From JBOICV01 sp050740255 (GTDB lineage Bacteria > Pseudomonadota > Gammaproteobacteria > Nevskiales > JBOICV01): 13,098 nucleotides of DNA. The stretch is from contig JBOICV010000119.1 of assembly GCA_050740255.1 (NCBI GenBank), positions 1 through 13,098 on the forward strand, in the 5' to 3' direction. The notes below the pieces were generated by a model that did no database searches, had not been told where the DNA came from, and saw nothing but the letters and a program-made list of their open reading frames with translations. Positions 6,951 through 13,098 of this stretch are shown here, one piece after another; position 1 is the first letter of the stretch; the number at the start of each line of letters is the position of its first letter. Made by a program: the position numbers and the translations under genes.

Positions 6951-8939
6951 CTAAGCTTTGCCCTGTAGTTGCGCCACAATTCCGGGATTCTCCAGGGTCG
7001 AAATATCCTGTTTGATCTCTGCGCCCTTGGCGATGTCCCTGAGCAGCCGCCGCATGATTTTGCCGGAGCGGGTTTTCGGCAGACCGTCCGAGAAACGGAT
7101 GTCATCCGGCTTGGCCAGCGCACCGATCTCCTTGCCGACATGTTCGCGCAGCTCGCGCATGAGCTGCTCTGCATCCTTGCCCTCCGGCCGCGCCCCCCGG
7201 CAGATCACGAAGGCCGCTATCGCCTCGCCTTTGACCTCGTGTGGTTTTCCGACTACTGCAGCCTCCGCCACGCGCGGATGCGACACCAGCGCGCTTTCCA
7301 CTTCCATGGTGCCCAGGCGGTGGCCGGAGACGTTCAGCACATCGTCTATGCGGCCCATGATCCAGTAATAACCCTCCGCATCGCGGTGGCTGGAATCACC
7401 CGCGACGTACAGGTGTTCTTTCGCCGCGCCGGGCGTAGTAGCGCGATTCTTGAATTTCTTCCAGTAGGTATCGAGATAACGCTCGTTATCACCCCAGATA
7501 GTGCGCAGCATCGACGGCCAGGGTTGTTTGATCACCAGATAACCGCCCTTGTCGGGGTCGGTGACGGGTACGCCGTCATCATCCACGATGTCGACGACAA
7601 TGCCGGGCAGCGGCTTGGTGCAAGAACCGGGTTTGGTCGCAATCTCGGCCGGCACCGGTGAAATCATGATCGCGCCGGTTTCGGTCTGCCACCAAGTGTC
7701 CACGATCGGGCAGCGTCCTTTGCCGATATGTTTGTGATACCACATCCAGGCTTCCGGATTGATCGGTTCGCCCACCGTGCCGAGCAGGCGCAGCTTGGAC
7801 AGCTTGTACTTGGCGGGAAGCTTGTCGCCGAGTTTCATCAGCGCGCGGATCGCGGTCGGCGCGGTATAAAACACCGTGACGCCATGACGCTGGCAGATTT
7901 CCCACAAGCGCCCGCCGTGCGGGGTCGTGGGCGCGCCTTCGTAAATCAGAATCGTCGCCGCATTGGCCAGCGGCCCATAGGCGACGTAGGTGTGTCCGGT
8001 CACCCAGCCGACGTCGGCGGTGCACCAGAAGATGTCCAGATCCTGCAGGTCGAATACCCAGCGCGTGGTCATCATCGCATTCAGCAGATAACCGCCGGTG
8101 GAATGCTGGATGCCCTTCGGCTTGCCGGTGGAACCCGAGGTGTAGAGCAGGAATAGCGGATGCTCGGACTCGACCCATTCCGGTTCACATTCGTCGCGCT
8201 GGTTTTTAACCGCGTCCGACCACCAGATGTCGCGGCCGTGCTTCATGCCCACGGAATTGCCCGCGCGCTTGAACACGATCACTTTCTCAATCGTCGCGCA
8301 GCCCTTCGCCAGGGCTTCGTCCGCGGCCGTCTTCAGCTCCACCACATTACCGCCGCGATGCCCGCCGTCCGCCGTGATCAGGATCTTCGCGCCGGCGTCC
8401 TCGATGCGGTCCTTCAGGGATTGCGCAGAGAAGCCGCCGAACACCACCGAGTGAATTGCGCCGATGCGCGCGCAAGCCTGCATCGCGATCACCGCCTCCG
8501 CAATCATCGGCAGGTAAATCACGATGCGATCGCCTTTCCTGGCGCCCTGCGCCTTCAGCGCATTGGCGAAGCGGCAGACCTGGGCGTGCAACTGCTTGTA
8601 GGTGAGTTTGCGCACATCGCCTTTCTCGCCCTCGGCGATGATCGCCAGCTTGTTGGCGCGCAGCGGTAAATGGCGGTCGAGGCAGTTATGCGAGACATTG
8701 AGCCGGCCTTCCACAAACCAGCGGTAATTCGGCGCTGCGCTGTCGTCGAGCGCGGTGGTGAAAGGTTTGCGCCAGGTCAGCGCGGTGCGCGCCAGCCGCG
8801 CCCAGAAATTCACATGATCCTGCTCGGCGGCGCGCCGCAGCCGTTCCATGGTTTGCGGTTGAATGCAGGCCTTCCGCATAAATTCCCTGGATGGCTGAAA
8901 CACGCGCTGCTCGCTCAGTACGGACTGAATATCACTCAT
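6951..8939 (-). CDS. acs: Acetyl-CoA synthetase (AMP-forming)
   Basis: Acs activates acetate to acetyl-AMP and then acetyl-CoA, scavenging acetate. The 662 residues match the family (about 650). Motifs: P-loop YTSGSTGKPKG (266-276); TADVGWVTGHTYVAYGPL (307-324); VDTWWQTETG (413-422), where W417 corresponds to the tryptophan that limits the acyl pocket to acetate; hinge region AGDSSHRD (513-520); and PKTRSGKIMRR (621-631), where K627 is the catalytic lysine that in other bacteria is inactivated by acetylation. GDSSHRD replaces the commoner GDGARRD, and about eight extra residues (KNRATTPGAAKEH) precede it. The ATG at 8939 has a GGAG site five bases upstream (8945-8948). A separate sigma-70-like promoter lies further up. 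Propionate-CoA synthetase is less likely because of W417. Confidence 0.96.
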   Translation of the reverse strand: MSDIQSVLSEQRVFQPSREFMRKACIQPQTMERLRRAAEQDHVNFWARLARTALTWRKPFTTALDDSAAPNYRWFVEGRLNVSHNCLDRHLPLRANKLAIIAEGEKGDVRKLTYKQLHAQVCRFANALKAQGARKGDRIVIYLPMIAEAVIAMQACARIGAIHSVVFGGFSAQSLKDRIEDAGAKILITADGGHRGGNVVELKTAADEALAKGCATIEKVIVFKRAGNSVGMKHGRDIWWSDAVKNQRDECEPEWVESEHPLFLLYTSGSTGKPKGIQHSTGGYLLNAMMTTRWVFDLQDLDIFWCTADVGWVTGHTYVAYGPLANAATILIYEGAPTTPHGGRLWEICQRHGVTVFYTAPTAIRALMKLGDKLPAKYKLSKLRLLGTVGEPINPEAWMWYHKHIGKGRCPIVDTWWQTETGAIMISPVPAEIATKPGSCTKPLPGIVVDIVDDDGVPVTDPDKGGYLVIKQPWPSMLRTIWGDNERYLDTYWKKFKNRATTPGAAKEHLYVAGDSSHRDAEGYYWIMGRIDDVLNVSGHRLGTMEVESALVSHPRVAEAAVVGKPHEVKGEAIAAFVICRGARPEGKDAEQLMRELREHVGKEIGALAKPDDIRFSDGLPKTRSGKIMRRLLRDIAKGAEIKQDISTLENPGIVAQLQGKA

Positions 8940-9006
8940 GATTTCTCCATATAAACAAGTACGCTCGCCCTACAAGCTGGCATCCATGCATCGGGCAGGA
9001 GTATGC

Positions 9007-9035
9007 CTTAAAACTTCCTGCGGATGACAAGTCAA
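9007..9035 (-). promoter_or_regulatory. Candidate sigma-70 promoter of acs
   Basis: On the minus strand, TTGACT (9035-9030) and TTTAAG (9012-9007) are separated by exactly 17 bases, matching the -35 consensus at 5 of 6 positions and the -10 at 4 of 6. Transcription would start near 9000, giving an acs leader of about 60 bases that ends with the GGAG ribosome site. This is a pattern match by eye, with no expression support. Confidence 0.4.
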
Positions 9036-9042
9036 AATCGCG

Positions 9043-9108
9043 CTGTCGCTTGTCGGCGACAGTAAGCTGCAAACGCACAACGCGCCGCCGAAGCAGTTCA
9101 TCGGCGCG
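9043..9108. other. Two hairpins in the acs/NUDIX divergent gap
   Basis: ctgtcgc (9043-9049) pairs with gcgacag (9056-9062) around a six-base loop. cgcgccg (9081-9087) pairs with cggcgcg (9102-9108), with an alternative pairing gccga/tcggc (9087-9091 with 9101-9105). The 8-mer atgcatcg at 8986-8993 has its inverse cgatgcat at 9107-9114, bracketing the region. Neither hairpin is followed by a T tract. They could be protein-binding sites or leader structure of the NUDIX transcript; the role is unknown. Confidence 0.4.
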
Positions 9109-9152
9109 ATGCATTACTCTTGAACCTCATTGATCATCGCAGCGAATCCAAC

Positions 9153-9683
9153 ATGTCCGACATTCCAGTCGAAATCCTCGCCACCGGCCGCTTCCTGCGT
9201 TTAGTCCGCAAAGGCCATTGGGAGTTTGCGGAGCGCGTCAACTCGCATGCGGCGGTATTTGTAGTCGCTGTGACGCCGGCGCGTGAGCTGGTGCTCGTCG
9301 AGCAGCACCGCATACCGCTGGGCAGGAGCACCATCGAATTGCCGGCCGGTTTATTGGGCGACGAGGCGCGGCACTCGGAGGAACCGCCGGAAGCTTGTGC
9401 GCTGCGTGAGCTGGAAGAGGAGACCGGTTTTCGCGGCAAGCGCGCGCAGTTGATTGTCGAGGGGCCGGTAGCCCCGGGACTGACTTCAGAGCGCCTGTAT
9501 TTGGTGCGCTGTTACGACTTGGAGCGCGTGCATGCCGGCGGCGGCGTTGGCGGCGAGAACATTACGGTGCATACGCCGCGACTGGACTCCATAGACACCT
9601 GGCTCGCCGAGCAGCGCCGCGCGGGATTGGAAATCGAACCGCGTGTTTACGCCGCGCTGTATTTCCTGCGCAACGAAGGTTAA
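9153..9683 (+). CDS. NUDIX hydrolase, ADP-ribose pyrophosphatase-like
   Basis: A 176-residue hydrolase of nucleoside-diphosphate-linked compounds, most likely ADP-ribose or a similar NDP-sugar. The Nudix core RELEEETGF (85-93) is complete, with E77 eight residues before R85, and the Mg-binding glutamates E88-E90 are present. VEQHRIPLGRSTIELPAGLL (49-68) is the strand and turn typical of the ADP-ribose/GDP-mannose subgroup. The loop between G66 and the Nudix helix is about five residues longer than the standard G-x5-E-x7-REU spacing. I chose the ATG at 9153 (MSDIPVEIL); the frame is open to a TTG at 9120, but that gives an untypical leader and no ribosome site. The Shine-Dalgarno signal is weak for either start. 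It converges on the phosphatase gene, and the two TAA stops overlap in TTAA (9680-9683). Confidence 0.9.
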   Translation: MSDIPVEILATGRFLRLVRKGHWEFAERVNSHAAVFVVAVTPARELVLVEQHRIPLGRSTIELPAGLLGDEARHSEEPPEACALRELEEETGFRGKRAQLIVEGPVAPGLTSERLYLVRCYDLERVHAGGGVGGENITVHTPRLDSIDTWLAEQRRAGLEIEPRVYAALYFLRNEG

Positions 9684-10753
9684 GGCTCTCTGACTACAGT
9701 TTGCTCGAAGGCTGGCAGTGCACGGCCCTGTGCGTCTTTCGGCAGCTTCATGCTGGCATCCAGCGTGTAGGCCGCGGCGGTGAAGCGATCCCCATCCAGT
9801 TTGAACCAGAAAAATCCCAGCGTGTTGTCCACCTGCCAGTAACTGGGATTGCGCGCGGCATCGCCAAACGGCCGCGGGCCCTCGGCTGCACCGGACACGA
9901 TGAAGTGCGTTTTGCCGCAGCTCGATACCGGCTTGAGCCATTCCAGATCGTGATCGTGACCTTGCAAGAACAAGTCCACGCCTTCGGCGCAAACCGTGGC
10001 TTCAAGCAAATCCTTCCACGGCTTGCCGCTGGTTGTGATCGGCAGCAGCGGATTGGTGCCGTCGTAGCTGCCGGCATTGCCATGCAGACCGTTGGAAATA
10101 TAAGGATGGTGCGCCAACGCAATCTTCCAGCGCGCTCTCGAAGCTTTAAGCGCCGCGCTGAGCCAGCTCTGCTGCTCGGCGCCATAAGTGACGAAATTCC
10201 ACTGCGGGTTCAGGTCCGGCAGGATCGCCGTCAGCGGATTGGAATCCAGCGCAAAGAATTCCGCCAAGGGCGCCCCGCCGCTCAGCGGCGCGGTGAAGTT
10301 GTAATACCGCGCCGGCATACGCCACTTGTCCGAATTGCGGCCGGCCAGGTAATGGTAGTCCACCTGGTGCTCGCCCTTGCTGTTGTCCGAACCTTCGCCC
10401 GGACCGAGGCTGTTGTCGTGATTGCCCAGCACCACGTACACCGGCACCTTGAGATTTTTATACGGTGTCTCGAACTTGGACTGGAATTGCTCGTCGTCCA
10501 CGCTGGATACGCCGGACAGATAAAAGTTGTCGCCCAGCTCCAGCGCAAACTCACAGCCGCGCCGCCGGCACACCTCGGCCATCGCCTCACCCACTGCAAT
10601 CTGCCGCTCCGAGCCGGTGCCCGCATCGCCGAAGGCCACGAACTGGGTGGACTTGGTCTGGGCCGCTCCGCCTGCTGCGCCGTCGCCGTGGTTGCCGTTC
10701 TTGCATGCGGCCAGGGCCACGGCCGCCAATACCAAGCTGATGATTTTACGCAT
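9680..10753 (-). CDS. Purple-acid-phosphatase-like metallophosphoesterase lipoprotein
   Basis: A 357-residue calcineurin-like phosphoesterase resembling the tartrate-resistant (ACP5) acid phosphatase group. All five metal-binding blocks are present in order: GDAG (42-45), GDNFY (74-78, with the tyrosine that colours purple acid phosphatases), GNHD (110-113), AHHP (214-217) and GHDHD (265-269). LELGDNFYLSGVSSVDDEQF is close to the animal TRAP pattern. The N-terminus is a lipoprotein signal ending LAAC with C17, then a Gly/Ala-rich linker, so the enzyme should be tethered in the envelope and act on periplasmic or external phosphoesters. A good GAGGG ribosome site (10763-10767) lies nine bases before the ATG. 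It is divergent from thiC and converges on the NUDIX gene. The physiological substrate is unknown. Confidence 0.92.
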   Translation of the reverse strand: MRKIISLVLAAVALAACKNGNHGDGAAGGAAQTKSTQFVAFGDAGTGSERQIAVGEAMAEVCRRRGCEFALELGDNFYLSGVSSVDDEQFQSKFETPYKNLKVPVYVVLGNHDNSLGPGEGSDNSKGEHQVDYHYLAGRNSDKWRMPARYYNFTAPLSGGAPLAEFFALDSNPLTAILPDLNPQWNFVTYGAEQQSWLSAALKASRARWKIALAHHPYISNGLHGNAGSYDGTNPLLPITTSGKPWKDLLEATVCAEGVDLFLQGHDHDLEWLKPVSSCGKTHFIVSGAAEGPRPFGDAARNPSYWQVDNTLGFFWFKLDGDRFTAAAYTLDASMKLPKDAQGRALPAFEQTVVREP

Positions 10754-10943
10754 TCGAATATTCCCTCAGGCCAGGCGCTGTTCTAGTTCACCGATGTGAC
10801 GGCGATATGAAAGCAAAGCTACGTCAGGGGGAAAAAGGCCTACCCCACCCGCTTGGGGCGGATTCAGGCTCGCGCTAGCTGAAGGGAACCCAAACAAATC
10901 AAGTCTCGCGCCGACGCGTCATCGGCGTTACGCTTAACCTTGT
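10754..10943. other. Divergent gap between phosphatase and thiC riboswitch
   Basis: No ORF is supported here. It should hold promoters for both flanking genes, but I found no convincing -35/-10 pair on either strand. Visible structures are a small stem cccca/tgggg (10843-10847 with 10854-10858) and a 6-bp stem cgccga/tcggcg (10909-10914 with 10922-10927) just upstream of the riboswitch. Neither has a T tract. The ribosome site of the phosphatase lies at its left edge. Confidence 0.5.
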
Positions 10944-11031
10944 CAAGCCAGGGGCGTCCCGCTATTTGCGGCGGGGCTGAGAAATCACCCTTGGAACCTG
11001 AACCGGATCATGCCGGCGGAGGGAGAGCTTG
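10944..11031 (+). promoter_or_regulatory. TPP riboswitch (THI element) upstream of thiC
   Basis: This RNA binds thiamine pyrophosphate and represses thiamine synthesis. The P1 helix closes perfectly: caagc (10944-10948) with gcttg (11027-11031). Conserved core elements follow in order: aggggcgtcccgc, a P3 hairpin with gcggcgggg, the invariant ctgaga (10977-10982), acccttggaacctgaaccgg, and atgccggcggaggga. All match the known aptamer apart from normal variation. The thiC ATG lies 45 bases after P1. Between them, ggct (11057-11060) can pair with agcc (11067-11070), which would cover the weak gag ribosome site at 11066-11068. This suggests translational rather than terminator control, since no T-tailed hairpin is visible. 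That last point is inference. Confidence 0.93.
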
Positions 11032-11076
11032 GCGGTGCGTCACGCTCGCTTTCCGCGGCTTCATTGAGCCATAGCT

Positions 11077-13083
11077 ATGAGCGCCGTACCCAAAGACATC
11101 TTGAGCCGGACCGCAAAACTCGCGGCCGAAGTCATCACGCCCTTTCCCGCGTCGCGCAAAAGCTACGTCGAGGGTTCGCCGGGCATCCGCGTGCCGATGC
11201 GCGAGATCGCGCAGACGCCTTCGCGCACCAGCAAGGGGCTTGAGCCGAATCCTTCGGTCACGGTTTATGACACTAGCGGCCCCTACACCGACCCCGCTGT
11301 CACAATTGACCTGCTCAAGGGTCTGCCACCCTTACGCGAGCCTTGGATTGCAGCGCGTGGTGACACCGAACAACTGGCCGGACCGGCTCGTCATTCCCGC
11401 GAAAGCGGAAATCTTGTACAAAGTTTTCCGCTCATCGCCAAACCGCGCCGCGCCGTTCCCCTCCCCCTGAGGGAGGGTGCAGTAGTTTTCCCCTCCCCCT
11501 GCGGGAGGGGGGTAGGGGGAGGGGTCAGCCGCACAACCGGCAACGTTTCGCAGATGCAATACGCTCGGCAGGGCGTCATCACGCCCGAGATGGAATACAT
11601 CGCCATCCGCGAGAACTGCCGCCTGCAGGAACTGCGCGAGATCTACCAGCAGGCCGGCTATCTCAAGCGCCACCGCGGCCAGTCCTTCAGCGCCAGGCTG
11701 CCGGAACTGGTAACGCCCGAATTCGTGCGCGATGAAGTCGCCTGCGGCCGCGCCATCATCCCCGCCAACATCAATCACCCGGAACTGGAGCCGATGATCA
11801 TCGGCCGCAACTTCCGCGTGAAAATCAACGCCAACATCGGCAACTCCGCCGTCACCAGCAGCATCGCGGAGGAAGTGGAGAAAATGGTCTGGGCCACGCG
11901 CTGGGGGGCGGACACCGTGATGGACCTCTCCACCGGCAAGCACATCCACGAAACGCGCGAGTGGATTCTGCGCAACTCGCCGGTGCCCATCGGCACCGTG
12001 CCGATCTACCAGGCGCTGGAGAAGGTGAATGGAAAAGCAGAAGAACTCACCTGGGAGATTTTCCGCGACACGCTGATCGAGCAAGCCGAGCAGGGCGTGG
12101 ACTACTTCACCATCCATGCCGGCGTGCGGCTGCCCTATATCCCGCTCACGGCGGATCGCGTCACCGGCATAGTCTCCCGCGGCGGCAGCATCCTCGCCAA
12201 GTGGTGCCTCGCGCATCACCAGGAAAACTTCCTCTACACCCACTTCGAAGACATCTGCGAGATCATGAAGGCGTATGACGTGTCCTTCTCGCTCGGCGAC
12301 GGCCTGCGCCCCGGCTGCATCGCGGACGCCAACGACGAGGCCCAGTTCGCCGAACTGCGCACCCTGGGCGAGCTGACCAAAGTCGCCTGGCTGCACGACG
12401 TACAGGTGATGATCGAAGGCCCCGGCCACGTACCCATGCAGCTCATCAAGGAAAACATGGATAAAGAGCTGGCCGAGTGCTTCGAGGCGCCGTTCTACAC
12501 GCTCGGGCCGCTGACCACCGACATCGCACCCGGCTACGATCACATCACGAGTGCCATAGGCGCCGCGCAAATCGGCTGGTACGGCACCGCCATGCTTTGC
12601 TACGTCACGCCCAAGGAACATCTCGGCCTGCCGGACAAGGACGACGTGCGCGACGGCATCGTGACCTATAAGATCGCCGCCCACGCCGCCGACCTCGCCA
12701 AGGGTCATCCCGGCGCGCAACTGCGCGACAACGCGCTATCCAAGGCCCGCTTCGAATTCCGCTGGGAAGATCAGTTCAACCTGAGCCTGGACCCGGACAA
12801 GGCGCGCGAATTCCACGACGAAACCCTGCCGCAGGAAGGCGCCAAGCTCGCCCACTTCTGCTCCATGTGCGGCCCGCATTTCTGCTCCATGAAAATCACC
12901 CAGGACGTGCGCGAGTACGCGGCGCAAAAGGGTATCGAGGAGCAGGCGGCGTTGGCAATCGGCATGGAGGAAAAGGCCGAAGAGTTCAAAAAGAGCGGCG
13001 CAAAGATTTATCAAGAAGTGACTTCTTCGAGTGAAGGCGCAATCGAACAGCCGGCCTATCGAGCCGCGCCGAAAGAGTTATAG
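11077..13083 (+). CDS. thiC: Phosphomethylpyrimidine synthase ThiC with repeat-derived insert
   Basis: ThiC is a radical-SAM enzyme that rearranges 5-aminoimidazole ribotide into HMP phosphate, the pyrimidine half of thiamine. The 668 residues exceed the usual 610-645. The N-terminal ThiC-associated domain is recognisable (VPMREIAQTPSR, VTVYDTSGPYTDPAVTID). The catalytic barrel starts at NVSQMQYARQGVITPEMEYI (156-175) and ends with the cluster motif C595-x2-C598-x4-C603 (FCSMCGPHFCSM) plus the terminal helix. Between RGDTEQLAGP (94-103) and NVSQM, a linker that I recall as about 32 residues (with a YGRxRLADP-like segment) is 52 residues of repeat-derived sequence, still in frame. The start follows the TPP riboswitch and gives a typical N-terminus. 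The stop is TAG. Identity is certain; whether the altered linker affects activity is unknown. Confidence 0.96.
   Translation: MSAVPKDILSRTAKLAAEVITPFPASRKSYVEGSPGIRVPMREIAQTPSRTSKGLEPNPSVTVYDTSGPYTDPAVTIDLLKGLPPLREPWIAARGDTEQLAGPARHSRESGNLVQSFPLIAKPRRAVPLPLREGAVVFPSPCGRGVGGGVSRTTGNVSQMQYARQGVITPEMEYIAIRENCRLQELREIYQQAGYLKRHRGQSFSARLPELVTPEFVRDEVACGRAIIPANINHPELEPMIIGRNFRVKINANIGNSAVTSSIAEEVEKMVWATRWGADTVMDLSTGKHIHETREWILRNSPVPIGTVPIYQALEKVNGKAEELTWEIFRDTLIEQAEQGVDYFTIHAGVRLPYIPLTADRVTGIVSRGGSILAKWCLAHHQENFLYTHFEDICEIMKAYDVSFSLGDGLRPGCIADANDEAQFAELRTLGELTKVAWLHDVQVMIEGPGHVPMQLIKENMDKELAECFEAPFYTLGPLTTDIAPGYDHITSAIGAAQIGWYGTAMLCYVTPKEHLGLPDKDDVRDGIVTYKIAAHAADLAKGHPGAQLRDNALSKARFEFRWEDQFNLSLDPDKAREFHDETLPQEGAKLAHFCSMCGPHFCSMKITQDVREYAAQKGIEEQAALAIGMEEKAEEFKKSGAKIYQEVTSSSEGAIEQPAYRAAPKEL
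11390..11420. repeat. Degenerate hairpin repeat inside the thiC coding frame
   Basis: gtcattcccgcgaaagcgga begins a copy of the repeat also found after rho. attcccgc (11393-11400) pairs with gcggaaat (11405-11412) around a GAAA tetraloop, with one C-A mismatch. In the thiC frame it encodes RHSRESGN (105-112), a peptide that commonly appears when this repeat type is translated. It lies in the variable linker after LAGP. Confidence 0.8.
11456..11526. repeat. C/G-rich palindromic repeat inside thiC with G-quadruplex motif
   Basis: Two hairpins stand side by side: ccctccc/gggaggg (11459-11465 with 11471-11477) and cccctccc/gggagggg (11490-11497 with 11503-11510), each with a five-base loop. The G-run series at 11503-11524 (3, 6, 5 and 4 G's separated by A, TA and A) satisfies the G3+N1-7 quadruplex rule on the coding strand. 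In frame it encodes PLPLREGAVVFPSPCGRGVG (128-147). Such ccctccccctg...gggaggg units are, from general knowledge, dispersed proteobacterial repeats normally found between genes. Confidence 0.8.
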
Positions 13084-13098
13084 CGAAACGGTCTAACG

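Noticed and set aside
9120..9152. TTG start at 9120 for the NUDIX gene
   Set aside because: The extra residues MNLIDHRSESN do not resemble the family and there is no ribosome site. The ATG at 9153 is preferred.
11010..11243. Small ORF starting inside the TPP riboswitch
   Set aside because: Its ATG is part of the conserved aptamer sequence atgccggcgg and its frame then overlaps thiC out of phase. No evidence that it is translated.
11332..12720. Long minus-strand ORF of about 460 codons opposite thiC
   Set aside because: It is antisense to an unmistakable ThiC with conserved residues throughout. Long reverse frames are common in GC-rich genes, and its composition shows no domain.

Overview
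The window is about 13 kb of GC-rich (roughly 60 %) chromosomal DNA. The housekeeping genes (Rho, PurD, acetyl-CoA synthetase, ThiC) and a TPP riboswitch in front of thiC point to a beta- or gammaproteobacterium. The ThiC and Acs sequences and the kinds of intergenic repeat suggest a less-studied environmental lineage rather than an enteric. I see no phage, IS element, CRISPR array, tRNA or rRNA. Most genes are core metabolism, and the unusual material is a poorly understood membrane-linked gene triad and several dispersed repeats.

Layout from left to right. (1) The 3' part of rho (+) ends at 719. It is followed by a 172-base convergent gap holding two tandem copies of a short repeat and a perfect GNRA-loop hairpin. 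(2) A four-gene minus-strand run reads purD, then a secreted retropepsin-like 'ATP-dependent zinc protease' family protein, an inactive-transglutaminase/7TM membrane protein, and a cytosolic ATP-grasp 'alpha-L-glutamate ligase-like' enzyme. The last three genes are joined by 4-base ATGA overlaps, so they are translationally coupled. (3) A repeat block fills the purD/GNAT divergent gap. (4) A plus-strand pair follows: a GNAT acetyltransferase and an uncharacterised lipoprotein, again joined by ATGA. (5) acs lies on the minus strand with a plausible sigma-70 promoter and a good Shine-Dalgarno site. (6) A NUDIX hydrolase of the ADP-ribose pyrophosphatase type (+) converges on a purple-acid-phosphatase-like lipoprotein (-), and their stop codons share four bases. 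(7) A 323-base leader carries a TPP riboswitch, followed by thiC, which is complete to its stop.

Functional links. PurD feeds the purine pathway to 5-aminoimidazole ribotide, the substrate of ThiC, so two ends of one branch lie in this window, although nothing suggests co-regulation. The protease, 7TM protein and ligase look like one trans-envelope system: periplasmic enzyme, membrane protein with a large periplasmic domain, cytoplasmic ATP-dependent ligase. Its substrate is not evident from sequence.

The most striking observation is in thiC. A normally conserved-length linker (about residues 104-155) is replaced or expanded by two different dispersed-repeat sequences that read through in frame. 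One is a degenerate copy of the hairpin repeat found after rho; the other is a C-rich/G-rich palindromic repeat that also makes a canonical G-quadruplex motif on the coding strand. The [4Fe-4S] cysteines and the rest of the enzyme are intact.
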